Source of the DNA: Sordariomycetes sp. S80-01Y
Taxonomy: Eukaryota; Ascomycota; Sordariomycetes
DNA length: 64,000 bases
Reading direction: 5' to 3'
NCBI GenBank assembly: GCA_037042185.1
Contig: JAXQJY010000021.1
Span: forward strand, 310,001 to 374,000
The notes beneath the pieces were generated by a model. That model had not been told where the DNA came from. It saw only the letters and a program-made list of their open reading frames with translations, and did no database searches. The position numbers and the translations under genes were made by a program. Shown one piece after another: positions 50,670-62,744 of this stretch (within the stretch, counting starts at the first letter, position 1; every line of letters starts with the position of its first letter).

Positions 50670-53600
50670 TTTGATAGATTGTAGAGATCAAAGCTGATTC
50701 TGCGGAATGTGTTAGTTGACGCGCGAGACGAGAAGCGAAGCTGAGTTTTGAGGGCGGAGAAACGAGTGACTTGATATGAAGATTGCAAGGTACAGAGGGC
50801 AGTGAGTCAAGGTTAAAGGGGAAGGCAGAAGAGACGACTGCTGAAAGAGATATAAGACGTCCCAGTCGAAGGCCAGGCTCGTGATCCACGCAACATTGAG
50901 ATTGTGTGCGATGCAAAACAAGGGGCTGTACCACTTGGCAAGGGAAAAATGACGAGCAGGAAATGAAGCGGCAAACGAGCACGAATGTACGACGCGTCTC
51001 CTCTCATAACGCCCATGATGCGTAGCATGCCGCATGTTCGAGGGCCGCCCGACCAAGCGGATGAGCTGAAGCTGGGGAAGCTGGGGCGGCGGGTATCGAG
51101 GGAGGGCGCAGGAATGTAGAGCGCATTGGCAAGTGCCACGAGGACTTACGGGTGTTGGAAGGGGCGAGAGTGCAGCGTGAGGCTCGTGGGATATGCAGAA
51201 GACGTGCGGGAAGACAGGCGAGGCTGGAGATCTGGAAGATGTGCGGTAGTAGAGGTGAGAAGAGGAGAAAAGGTGGGAGAGCTGTGCGGAGTGGATGGCT
51301 TTAAACGCGGGTACCTGAGGTGAGGTGGTTGCCAGCTGCTGGGCAGGAGCGAGCGTCATGCTGGCTACGCGTACGGTACCTACGAATCTATGCGTACCAA
51401 GAAACAGCTGCCGTCACCTCAACGTGACTTCCAAGATTGCTGTGCTTGGCCCCGAGCTTGGACGTGCTTGGCCAGCCCCACCCCTGGCCGCGCCTGCCTC
51501 CACTCCACGATCTGCCTGATCTAAAAGCCTTGGCGTACTCACCAGCTGGCTCGTCGGCAGGTGCAGTGCAGGTACCTCGCAGGTAGACTTGGAGGGCCCT
51601 CAAGTTACTTCCACCGTGACCGTCCTGCCACTTGCTCGAGCCCAGAGGCATCGTTCACTCAAGCCAAGAATTGTCGGAATCGTATCTCCATTTGGACATC
51701 AAACTCTCTAACATTTTGCCCTCCTTTGTATCTGCTCGTTGGACCTCATTGCAGACAGAGGTGCGCGATGCGAAGTCGACTTCTTCGCGGGGATCTTGTA
51801 CGAGACAGGGCCACTGTACTGGTCGCCCACGCCTCTTGACAACGCATTTTGACGCAAGCTCTTCATCACCAACACATGGATACATTTGGACATGCGCTGC
51901 CTGCCGCAGAGATAAACTTCCGACGGCTGTCTACGGCACCCTATCAGATCTGGATGGCACAACCGCCCAACCTCCTCAAGCCGGCTGTCACCAGCGAGGC
52001 TGATCTCGTCCTTCATGTCGACAATGCCTCAGCAACCTGACTGAGATCTCACCCGTGGCTGCCAACATGCAACTTTCCATCAATCGCGCCTCGAACGACA
52101 ATCTACCGTGAGGAGCCGAATTGTCGTCGCATCCTGTTCTCCACCTTTTGCAAGCGGAGGCGGTGACGGGTGCAACGGTACCAGCTGTTGGACGGCTAGA
52201 TCTCGAGGGGCTGGGCTCCTCCCCAAGATCTGTGGCCGGTTGCTTTGGTGTCGCCACATTCAGCAGTTGGCGACAAGACTGAAGCACCGACGCGAGTTCT
52301 CTAGGACTCGGGTTACACAGAAACTGCGATACCTGAAGCTCCAGAGGCTCACCTGTCCACCCTTATTAGCTGGCATCTCATGGAAACGCATCTCGCCACT
52401 TGCTTCTGGATATCGCGGCATCACCAGCACGACCGCGAGCAAAATGCCTTGGCTCTTGTAATAGAAAGGCAACAGCAGCGTGGCCGCGTGGCAGTCAACA
52501 TGGGATGTCTTGTTTGTTGTCGATGTTTGGCGATTTTCAAGTTTTCTGCTTGTGGATGAGGTCAACTGGCGATCGATGCCTGCTCTCCGATTGGCCAATT
52601 CTGTCATATGGACATGGGTGCAAACAGGGACAGCTGCTAGATGAGCTGGCTGAAGGCCCACCACTCGCAAACCCGAGCCTGAGCCCAAGCCTGAATGTTC
52701 GCCAGACGCTGGTCCTTCTACCTCCCTGCGTATTGGCATTTGTCCCTTGAGCCCGGCTTAAAAGCGAACACCAGGTTGGAGGGCTTTCTTGGCTGAGAGT
52801 GCTTGGGTGCACAGGCACTGTTGGTGTGCTTCTAGCGGACCCCAGCCACTTGAGGTTGGCGTTTCAGTGATCATGTTTGCTCAGTTCTCGCCGACATTCT
52901 GACTCTATTGGACGTTGTCGGCGAAGTATCACGACACAGCCTCGAGTGCGCTTGCCAAACTGTAATTGCCGGCCCTCTCTTGGATCGTTGGTAGTTAACG
53001 TTCATAAGGGCTCTGATTCTTCCAGCATGTTACGCCGTTACCAACATCTCACGTCTCGATGTCCTCGCAAAAGCTCGGTAGGGTACTTGGGAGGTACAAG
53101 CAGCGCCGTCAGCCCCAACCGCATTCCACCCCTGCCCAGCTGGACGCGATCTTGGCAACCAGACAGGGGCGGGAGAAGGTCGATCAGAATCTGGCTGTGG
53201 CCAATCGATGTAATTGGAGCTGCTCCATCGCCGGCTCCTTGGTGCCATGCTTGTCCACCAAGATCTGGTGCCCACCACAAACATCGTCATCGTTTCTGCC
53301 AGCGCCGTCCGACCGATCCTGGCTTCAGCTCGTCTCCGTTTTCGCTTCGACTGGCGGCACATTGAGCGCCCAGCCCCTCGCCGCCCCAGCGAAAATGCTC
53401 TCAAGCCACGGCTCGCCGCCGAACTCTAATCTCCGCCTTCACGCCAACTCTCAGCTCGCTTCCTTCCCCTCATCTGCTTGTACCGTCCAGGCTAGTCTCG
53501 CGACGCCGGGCCTGGCCAGTTCAGGCGTCGGCCCTGTGTTGTGATGCAGCTTGCAGGGACCGAAATCAAGCCACTTAGCGGAGGATTCACCTTGCTTATT

Positions 53601-55509
53601 GTCGGGTCTTACCTTGTTTGCAGACCGCCCATCCCGCCGCATGTTGCTGTCAGTGCTGTTGCTGCAGCAAAGGCCTGTCTTGAAAAGGCACAGTGGCTAC
53701 CTCCCTTGCTTCGACAAGGGCATGTGGCTACTGCCAGCGCAAGCCCACGGGGAAGAGTGCACTGGTTCACCTAAGGATAGGCACTAGTCTCTTTTTGTGC
53801 AGGGTCACAACCCAACCGGACTCTCCGTCGCCCCAGCCCGCTGGCTTGAACGATTCATAGTCTTGACCGCCAGCGGAGCGGAAGGAACATGCCGGTAACA
53901 ACGCAGCCTGAATTCCTGTATCTGCCATTACGACCGCTTCAATGACGACGGCGGATTGTCAATTTTTTGCTTCGGCCATTTACGTCACTGCTCTAATCTC
54001 AAGCTTTTTGCGACGCTCAGCCATTCGTCTCCTGGGATCGATAATGCGGAATCTCATGCTGCTGATCTTCAACTGTCCGGACTTGGCTCCGAGTTCTGAA
54101 CCATCCGGGTGGGTATGCACGACCGTAAATGAGAAATGCGGCCTCTCAGCTTGAGCAGCCAAGCGTGCCTCGAGGGAGCGATTTAGTCTCGATGGTCAAC
54201 TACCAGAACCAAAAGCGGATCAACTGAAGCTCAACTAGCCCTAATGATTTCCCGCCCTGCATCTACCGCGACCTAATAGATCAATCGTCTGCAACACGCA
54301 TACACGTGTCTCAGTGCTACCAGCCGCGTCGCACTGAGCTCAACTTTCATCTCCCAAAGAAGCCAATAAGCATGGCAAACAACGCAACAACAGCATCACC
54401 GCCCCAGCCACCTTAGTTTCACTCTTCTCGAGAAGCGAATCTGCCCCGGAGCAAACGCCTGCTCGGTCGTCGGGTTGGCCTTCACCGTTAACCAGGTAAC
54501 GGCGTCGAGGCGATCGGACTCGCTCTCTGGGACACGGGTCCGAGTAGAGTGGCTGCATCCGTTTGAGTCGGGGATACATGTGGCGATATAAGGTGCGACA
54601 AAGCCTTTCGATTGTTAATGCGTCTGTGCCCCCAGGCGGGTATGTCTCGGGTAGGATTTCCGCTTCTGCCTCCCGCTTCCATCGTGGCATACCTGGGATA
54701 CTTCGCAGTTGGCGGACCAGCTCGCCTGCTGTTGCCCTGCAGCATGGCATCTTGGCACCTCGCCGTCCTTGCTTGACGTGGACGGGCTAATGTCGATTCA
54801 CGGAGCACGGGTTCAGCAACCATAACTCTTTCTTGCCCTCCTTGGGATCCACACTAGCCAAATTCTTCCTTCTTCCCAATCATGGCATTGTCATGCGGAT
54901 GCCTCGAAGCATTATGCACTTGCCTCTTTCCAGAGCCTCGGAACCTACACACTGCTGAGATGATGTGACTGTGCCCCAACCGGCTGACCACCAGAATACA
55001 TCAACGTACAACAACTTTTCACTCGCGTGCACCTCCAAAGGACTCCGTCATGCGGACTTTAGTATAACTATTGCCTCCTGGTTCCGAAGTCCTGACAAGT
55101 CCTTGTGTTGTGGAGTGCCTCTCGTCTGTGATACTCACCTGCCTCGTTGAGATGCCACGTGCGTCCTAGGCAAGCATAGCTTTGACAGCGTGCGTCTTAT
55201 CACAGGAACGCAATTTGTAGTTTCGTTGCTGATTCTTGAACAGATACATTGACCTAATAACTATGGCAAAGCAGACGAGACCCAATCCCAAAACGACCTA
55301 ATCCAGACAATTATCCCAGCAAGAGCACGCCAAGGTCTTTGCTGACCCTGTGCTCAACGGGGGGATATCATGTAATTGTGAGCGACAAAAGAAAACATCG
55401 AGGAGGCGCCCTTGCGCCCTCTTGATGTGGTGTTCAATACCATGCCATCATGCACATCTCATCATCCATTATGCTTCGTACACAGACGTCCACCGGGGAC
55501 CGGAGCTGC
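50670..55509. other. 4.8 kb gene-free tract
   Basis: The largest gene-free region of the window, from the CFEM gene promoter to the RNR1 3' end. Dozens of overlapping ORFs up to about 215 codons occur on both strands but none has a domain, codon periodicity or splice pattern I can defend. The first 600 bases must hold the CFEM promoter and leader. I see no transposon remnant. Confidence 0.55.
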
Positions 55510-58341
55510 TTAACCGCTGCACATGACACACGACTCGGGGTTCTCGATGCTGCAAGCAACGACGGCGTCTGAGTAGATATCACGCTCGCGGTCATCATCC
55601 TCGTTGTCCTCGGCTTGTGTGCTCTTCTTATTGCCTTCGCGCAGCTCTTCGTCCTCGACCTTGTCAGTCGGTTCGGTCGGCAGAGCCTTGGGGCTGTTGC
55701 CTTCAGGCACGTCGGCCTTCATGGGCACCGGCTTGTTGGGCGACTCAACGACGCGAGCCTTTGACGCGGCTCCGAGGGCAGGGGGCGGGGTCGTGCTAGG
55801 CGTCGGAATGCCATTGGAGCTAACAGAGTTTGCACCGGCGCTGTCTTTCCTTACGCTGGCACGGGGCACCGCGGACTGAGAAGACATGAAGCTGGAGCCG
55901 GAGGGAGGGGCACGCTTCTTCATGGGACGGTCTTTGGCAACAGTGGCGTCGTCGACCTTGAGAGCTTGCTGGTCCACAGTGAATTGGATGGGCGCAGCAG
56001 CAGCCTGGGTGCGGAGGTAGTACATGCCAGTCTTGAGACCCAGCTTCCACCCGGTAAAGTGCATGGAAGTGATCTTGCCCATGGACGGGTCCTTCATGTG
56101 GATATTGAGAGACTGAGACTGGTCGATGAAGGCACCGCGGTCGGCCGCCATCTGAACAACATGACGTTGGGAGATCTCCCAGACAGTCTTGTACAGAGCC
56201 TTGATATCGTCGGGAATGTTGGGGATGTTTTGGACGGAACCATTCTCGGAAATAATGCGGTTCTTCATAGCATCGGACCACAGGCCGAGGTCGACCAGGT
56301 CCTTCAGCAACCAGGGGTTGACGACCTGGAACTCACCGGCCAAGACACGGCGGGAGTAGATGTTGGAGGTGTAGGGCTCGAAGCACTCGTTGTTGCCCAG
56401 AATCTGAGACGTGGAAGCAGTGGGCATGGGGGCAACGAGCAGCGAGTTGCGGACACCATGCTCCTTGACAGCCTCCTTCAAGGAGTCCCACTCCCAAAGG
56501 TCAGTAGGCTTGACGTTCCACATGTCGAACTGAAGCACGCCCTCCGAGGCAGGCGAGCCCTTGAAGGTCGAGTACGGACCCTCCTGCTTGGCGAGCTCTA
56601 CCGACTCAGTGACAGCAGCATGGTAGATAGTCTCGAAGATTTGCTGGTTGAGCTGACGAGCCTCGGGAGACTCGAAAGGCATGCGAAGAGCAAGGAAAGC
56701 ATCAGCAAGACCCTGGACACCAAGACCGATGGGACGGTGGCGCATGTTGCTGTTACGGGCCTCGGGAACAGGGTAATAGTTGACATCAATGATCTTGTTC
56801 AGGTTGCGAACAACGACCTGGGTAACATCGTGCAACTTCTTGAAGTCATAGACACCCTCGTTGTAGTCGACGAAGGCAGGTAGGGCCAAGGAGGCCAAGT
56901 TGCAGACAGCGACCTCATCAGGAGCAGAGTACTCGACAATCTCAGTGCAGAGGTTGGAGCTGCGGATGGTGCCAAGGTTCTTCTGGTTGGACTTGCGGTT
57001 GCAGTGGTCCTTGTAGAGCATGAAGGGGTTACCCGTCTCGGTTTGAGCCTCGAGGATGGAGTACCAGAGCTTCTGAGCGCGGATGGTCTTGCGTCCCTTG
57101 CCCTCGCGCTCGTACTGCTCGTAAAGCTGCTCAAACTCCTCGCCGTAGCAGTCTGCCAGCTTGGCGCACTCGTTGGGGCACATGAGAGTCCAGTCACCGT
57201 TCTTCTCGACGCGCTTCATGAAGAGATCAGGGATCCAGAGAGCAAGGAAAAGGTCGCGAGCGCGGACCTCCTCCTTTCCGTGGTTCTTGCGGAGGTCGAG
57301 GAACTCGAAGACATCCGAGTGCCAGGGCTCAAGGTAGATGGCGAAGGCGCCGGGACGCTTGTTGCCACCCTGGTCGACGTAGCGGGCGGTGTTGTTGAAG
57401 ACACGCAGCATGGGAACGATGCCATTTGACGTGCCGTTGGTGCCGGCGATGTAGGAGCCAGTCGCACGGATACGGTGAACGTTCAGACCGATACCGCCAG
57501 CGGTCTTGGAAATCATAGCGCAGGTCTTGAGGGTATCGTAGATGCCCTCAATAGAGTCGTCCTTCATGTCAACGAGGAAGCAAGACGACAATTGAGCCTG
57601 GGGAGTACCGGCGTTGAAGAGCGTCGGCGAAGCATGGGTAAAGGTCTTGCTGGACATGAGGTTGTACGTCTCGATGACACGCTCGATGTTGTCACCCCAG
57701 ATGCCAACAGCCACACGCATGATCATGTGCTGGGGACGCTCGACGATCTTGCCATCGAGCTTGAGAAGGTATGAGCGCTCCAATGTCTTGAAGCCAAAGT
57801 ATTGGTAGTTAAAGTCACGGTCGTAGACAATGGCCGAGTCGAGCTCTTCGCGGTGACGCATGACGCACTCGTATGTGTCTTTTGATATCATGGGCGAGGG
57901 CTTGTCGTTCCTGGGGTTGACGTAGTGATACAGATCACTGACGACGGAAGACCATTGCTTCTTGGTCTGCTTGTGGAGGTTGGAAACGGCAATGCGGGCC
58001 GCGAGGATGGCGTAGTCGGGATGGGTGACGGTCATGTATGCGGCGGTCTCAGCAGCCTAGCTTTGTCAGAGTCTGATGGAGGGAATGCTGGAATCTGGTA
58101 CTCACGAGATCGTCGAGTTGGATAGTTGTTACACCTCCATAGACACCGGAGATGACCTTCTGGGTGATGGCGACAGGATCAACGTGCTCAGTGTCGAGGC
58201 CGTAACACAGCCTCGAGACGCGAGCAGTGATCTTGTCGAACTGAACGCGCTCCTGGCGCCCATCTAGATCTGCGTTAGACATACTTCGAAGCAATGGCCA
58301 TTGTGAAAGTAGAAGTACTTACCGCGCTTCCTGACGAACAT
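55510..58341 (-). CDS. RNR1: Ribonucleoside-diphosphate reductase large subunit (class Ia)
   Basis: The catalytic subunit that reduces ribonucleotides to deoxyribonucleotides. The exons are 58323-58341 (19 bases), 58106-58263 and 55510-58056, all GT-AG, giving 907 residues. The N-terminal ATP cone reads [18 protein letters not shown] and needs the tiny first exon. Active-site residues are C218 ([11 protein letters not shown]), C429 and E431 (NLCTE), and C444 (AVCNLASL); [18 protein letters not shown] is also present. After about residue 750 comes a 130-residue low-complexity linker longer than in most relatives, ending in the redox CxxC tail (SCVMCSG) at 902-905. The partner small subunit is not in this window. 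It diverges from the TatD gene. Identity is very secure. Confidence 0.97.
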
Positions 58342-59083
58342 GGCGGCGACGTGTAAATGTAACGCCTTTGCGTCGGCGGGGCGGGAGAGATGGAAAGCAA
58401 GACGCTCTTGGTTCTGCTGAGGATGCTGGAGCAGAGGACTTATCAAGAACGAAGCTCTGAGGATGTCGGCGCGGGAAAGGAAGGGGAGTGGAAGTGGGCG
58501 GTGGTTGTTGATGGAGGGAGGAAGACGTGGATGGGGATGGTGGTGGAAGAGGTTCTTAAGGGAAGAGCGCGTGGCAGACGCGCGACGCCAAATTCTTAGC
58601 GCGACAAACAATCGATCACTCAGCAACAGTGGCAGCGCGCGCCGCAGCCCTGCTGGAATCCAGTAAAGTGCTCTGCCCACCCCTGCAAACCCCTCGGCGA
58701 CACCTCGTAAGCCGATCTCGGTTCTGTCGTCAAAAACATCAGACCATTCTTGTCGTTGCCAATTCGACTGGTGCGCTGCTGTCACTGTTTACTACGGTGC
58801 TCGTGCTGCCATGTCGTTATAACGCTCTTCAACCTTAAAGCGTGCATTGCAGCGCCTCGCAGCATCTCGCAGCAGCCACTTTACGCGGTCGCGCACCCCT
58901 GTAACTGGTGGTGGGGCAGCGCTGGGTGGCACAAGCAGCGCGCAATCACGTGATCCATTACCGGCCGACTCATCTCATCCCTCAGATGGGTCCTGACCTT
59001 CGCCCGAAGGAGCCCAAGTTTCTCGATGATGAGTAGTAGTGCGCCGGGTGACTCAGTGTTTTGTTGACATTTAAAGGCTTCTC
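58342..59083. promoter_or_regulatory. Bidirectional promoter RNR1 / TatD
   Basis: 742 bases between divergent genes. Three ACGCG-containing sites occur (58567-58572 on the minus strand, 58578-58582, 58883-58887), the core bound by the cell-cycle factor MBF, which drives RNR genes in yeasts. Also present are a perfect palindrome ATCACGTGAT at 58945-58954 and a TGACTCA at 59049-59055. Confidence 0.5.
58945..58954. promoter_or_regulatory. E-box palindrome ATCACGTGAT
   Basis: A 10-bp perfect palindrome with the Cbf1-type core TCACGTGA, 130 bases upstream of the TatD start and 600 bases from RNR1. Binding is inferred from the motif only. Confidence 0.45.
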
Positions 59084-60383
59084 ATGTCCATGTATAGGGC
59101 TTTGCGCTCTCGACCTTTAATTTTCACTTCCGCTCTCCCAGCACATTTGCCTAGCAACAGATATTTCACCATGGCTTCAAGCACCCCTGACACCGGGGCA
59201 ACAACACCGGCCTATAGCCCCCGCTACATCGATGTAAATACCCCTTTTCCTCGCATCGCCGCCAGAGGCCCGTTGCTAATCCAAGTGCGCCTGGTAGATC
59301 GGCATCAACCTCACAGACCCCATCTTTCGCGGCAAGTACCGCGGCAAGCGAGCCCATTCCGATGACCTCCAAGGCGTCGTCGACCGCGCAAAGCAGGTCG
59401 GGTGCTCAAAACTCATGGTGACGGGCTCCACGATCAAGGAGTCGCGGCTGGCCTTGGGCTTAGCTGAGCAATTCCCCGGAACCGTGTACACGACCGCCGG
59501 CATTCACCCCTGCTCTTCGTCTGTCTTCGGGAAACACACGAAGCACTCGTCCGAGTCGGAGCACACAATACCCTGCGACCCGGATCCGAATGCTCCTATT
59601 CCAGACGCAGAGCCCGACCCGTCAAAATCTGCCCAGATCATTGCCAACCTCACGACTCTGCTAGCCGAGGGTCGCGCCTCGTCACCTTCAGCGCTGGTTG
59701 CTTTCGGCGAGTTTGGTCTGGATTATGACCGTTTGCACTACTGCTCGAAAGCCATCCAGCTGCATTCCTTCCAAGCGCAACTCAAGGTCGCGGCCAGCCT
59801 CGAGCCGCAGCTACCGCTGTTTTTGCACTCGAGGGCCGCGCATGAGGACTTCGTACGGCTGTTGAAGGAGGCCTTTGGCGAGAAGCTCGAGAAACTCACC
59901 ACGGGTGGTGTGGTGCACAGCTTCACCGGTACGGCCGAGGAGATGAGGGAGTTGATGGATCTGGGGCTGTATATCGGCATCAACGGCTGTTCCTTCAAGA
60001 CCGCGGAGAACTGCGACGTTGTCAAGCAGGTGTCTCTCGACAGACTGATGCTCGAGACTGATGGGCCGTGGTGCGAAGTCCGGCCGAGCCACGAAGGGTA
60101 CAAGTACCTCATCGAGAAGAAGGAGCAGGACGGCGCAGCGCCGGAAGAGAAGGCGAAGCCCAAGAAGAACCAGAAGAAGGAATCTGAGATCTTCGAGCGC
60201 TTCAAGACCGTGAAGAAGGAGAAGTGGGAAGAGGGCGCCATGGTTAAGGGGAGGAATGAGCCTTGCAACATTGAGCGGATAGCCAAAATCGTTGCGGGCA
60301 TCAAGGGTGTTTCGACAGAGGAGGTCTGTGAGGCCGCGTGGAACAACACTGTCCGAGTGTTTGGCATGGGCGAGACCGTGTAG
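59084..60383 (+). CDS. TatD-family metal-dependent deoxyribonuclease
   Basis: TatD nucleases are TIM-barrel metal-dependent DNases implicated in DNA degradation and repair. Exons 59084-59233 and 59298-60383 join after IDVN-free YID to give DIGINLTD, in total 411 residues. Signatures in order: YIDIGINLTDPIFRG, GIHPC, AFGEFGLDYDR with the metal Glu, LFLHSRAAHEDF, VHSFTGTAEEM and LETDGPWC. An unusual Lys/Glu-rich loop (EEKAKPKKNQKKESE) lies before the last helix. Residues 1-29 (SMYRALRSRPLIFTSALPAH...) look like a mitochondrial presequence; the second Met at 30 (MASSTPD) has a good CACC context and could start a cytosolic form, as proposed for other dual-targeted enzymes. Family firm, targeting inferred. 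Confidence 0.92.
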
Positions 60384-60445
60384 ATGGAGAAAGAAGGCCC
60401 GCGTCGCCTTGAAACGATGCATCAAACAGAAACTACCCACGGGGT

Positions 60446-61954
60446 TCACACCCCGGAGCCTTTATGTCCTCGTATTCGTCCGTGCCGTACCACGCCTGTT
60501 GTTACCCCTTCTTCGCCTGTCATCCACCCAGGCATCCGCTGCCCGTCCACGATGCCTGCTTCGACTAGTTGTCGTATCCCTGCGAAGACGTGACTCCCAG
60601 TAAACGACAGCTTGACCGACGGTGTCCAGTTCTCGGATAGCGCAGTCTCTTCAGCATTGTCATTCAGGTCCTCAGCTGCCTTTTGTAAAGTTGCGTCGAC
60701 TTTACTTTTCCGCCTTTTGGCCCTGGGTTGCTCTTGGTCCTCGTCATCATCTGACTCCTCTACGGTATTGGCTGGCGGGAAAGGGTCTTGCACGACCACT
60801 TCTACCCTCTCAACACCCTTTCCGTCCCCCACCTGCGCGGAGCTGCCAAAGCGACCATGTGCGATGAGCTTGGCCCGTTTTCTCTCTCTCTGAGCCTGAT
60901 TTAGAGCTGTCTTGCGTTTCCGACTTTGGTTGAACTCGGAAACTTCTGACAACGGTGGCGTTGGCAATGTCGAGTCAAGCGGCGACTTCTTCGTCTTTTC
61001 GTCCGCGTAGATGCTCCAGCCGCCGGCGGCAGCGTTGGACCGTCCAGCCCCTTTCTGCTCCAGGATCGCCCAGAGATTCTTGCTTTGTAGTCGCGTTGAC
61101 TGCACTGTAAAGCGTTCGCGGGGCCGTGAAAGCGCCTTTGGAACGCCGTTGACGACTAGATCGTGTATGCTTCTGGATTCGCCGAGAGCTGTCGGGCCCA
61201 TGGTTTGAGGCCTAGTGATGTAGAGGTGTGGCGAGCCATTGGGAAAGGCTAGGTATATGGTACGGGAGGAGTCGAAGTTTGTTGTTGTACCTGTGGAATC
61301 GATACCGGAAAGGGCTTGTTCGCTGTTGAACGGAGAATCGACGACAAAGATCCTCAAGAGGAGGATCGGGTAGGACTCGGGTTGGTAGAACTGATAGTGA
61401 GCCTTGACGTCTGGCAAGACCTGCTCTTGCAAATTCTGCAAAAAGGTCGCTGGATGAAAGCGTGGGATCTTCAGACTCTGCCTATCCACCTTCAACACTT
61501 CGTCATCACCGGCGTCCTTGTTCGGCTGCTGCAGCGGCAATATCTGGTACGCGCTCCATGTCTGACTTGTCGGCCGCTCTTCCAGATACGCAAAGTCTGC
61601 CATGGCCAGTTGATAAAGTGTAAGGCCATGACGCCAGTCGCCGGACAATATCCGGCTCACCACATCGCGCTTCGAGCCCTTGTGTTGTCGCAGATCCTCC
61701 CACTCCTGCCTCAGCTGCTCCAGAGACTGGCATGCTGGGTACAGATCGTCCATATCCTCATAGTCGTCCTCCTCGGATCTGCGTAGATATGGTATGGCAT
61801 TTTGGATCGCGGATTCGTCTAGCCAGTCTAACGCTAGTGAGATAAGAGAGTCGCGGGAGAGTCGTTCGAGGCGTTTCACGACGGCCTTGTTGGAGGAAGG
61901 GATGTGGAGGGTGGGTGGGAGACGCGCTTTGGTTGGAGCAGATATTCGAGGCAT
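60446..61954 (-). CDS. Inner kinetochore protein CENP-N / Chl4 / Mis15
   Basis: CENP-N (Chl4 in yeast) recognises CENP-A nucleosomes and forms a dimer with CENP-L/Iml3 in the CCAN. The gene is intronless, 502 residues. The N-terminal pyrin-like helical region reads VKRLERLSRDSLISLALDWL, followed by the family block DWRHGLTLYQLAMADFAYL, the CENP-L contact region with PYPIL-like LLLRIFVVDSPF and a C-terminal part with SVKLSFTGSHVFAGIRQLVE. Two basic, probably nuclear signals occur (SRKRKTALNQAQRERKRAK and RAKRRKSK). It is tail-to-tail with the TatD gene with only 62 bases between stops. Identity rests on overall family resemblance, since CENP-N diverges fast; confidence is good. Confidence 0.88.
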   Translation of the reverse strand: MPRISAPTKARLPPTLHIPSSNKAVVKRLERLSRDSLISLALDWLDESAIQNAIPYLRRSEEDDYEDMDDLYPACQSLEQLRQEWEDLRQHKGSKRDVVSRILSGDWRHGLTLYQLAMADFAYLEERPTSQTWSAYQILPLQQPNKDAGDDEVLKVDRQSLKIPRFHPATFLQNLQEQVLPDVKAHYQFYQPESYPILLLRIFVVDSPFNSEQALSGIDSTGTTTNFDSSRTIYLAFPNGSPHLYITRPQTMGPTALGESRSIHDLVVNGVPKALSRPRERFTVQSTRLQSKNLWAILEQKGAGRSNAAAGGWSIYADEKTKKSPLDSTLPTPPLSEVSEFNQSRKRKTALNQAQRERKRAKLIAHGRFGSSAQVGDGKGVERVEVVVQDPFPPANTVEESDDDEDQEQPRAKRRKSKVDATLQKAAEDLNDNAEETALSENWTPSVKLSFTGSHVFAGIRQLVEAGIVDGQRMPGWMTGEEGVTTGVVRHGRIRGHKGSGV

Positions 61955-62744
61955 TGCGATATCACGAGAAGTAGGAGAAAAGTCCCGAAGGATGAGCCAA
62001 GGGCGACATGTGATTGCGCGAGGCTATGATCAAAAGTAAATAAGGCTGCCCCGCGTGGGGACCGCAGACGCGACGGTTAGTGGAGGACGCGTCGAGGTTG
62101 ATGATGTCGGGCTTGGCGGATGCTTCCGCAATGAGTCAGCAGCCGCCCCCCTTTTCGGCTGCGCCGACTACCTATACCTTACCGGCTCCATTCACATCGT
62201 CGCTCCGTCGAGGTAATCTCAACTGGGCTCCAGCCCAAGGCAGCGCCATTGCTCGCCTTTGCATGCCTCTTTTGAAATTCTATTTCGGGCAATGTTCCAA
62301 GTCTAGTCACGGAAATAGCGGACACCCAGGAATCTGAGTAAGGTGCACGTCTCCCCTGTGATTTGACGAGCATGTTCACCTAGAAGGCTCCCCACGAACA
62401 TCTGAGAAGCTCTTAAAAATGCAAAAAACAACAGGAACCCTGAGACTGGAACTGAGATCGCAGACAATGTTGCGCTCAGAGGAAAACATTCAACTTTTCT
62501 CAGGTATGTCTTGGGCAGCTTCGAAGTTCGCTGTTGTACCTCCTGTCATTATAGGTAGTTCAGGAGAAGGGTCAATGTCTTCGTACTTGCATTTGAGGAT
62601 CTACCCCCTGCTTCTAAAGAATATCAATGGTATCATGCATGCAATTTGTTCCCGGTTTCGACCGCCCACCGTACGCATAGACTCCTCCTCCTCATCATCA
62701 TCATCCTCGTGAATTTGTACATGCTGCTCCACCCGATACCCGGC
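61955..62744. other. Spacer CENP-N / MpaB-like gene
   Basis: 790 bases with the CENP-N promoter on the left and the 3' UTR of the MpaB-like gene on the right. A short TCC/TCA trinucleotide run lies near 62685-62708. No gene. Confidence 0.6.
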
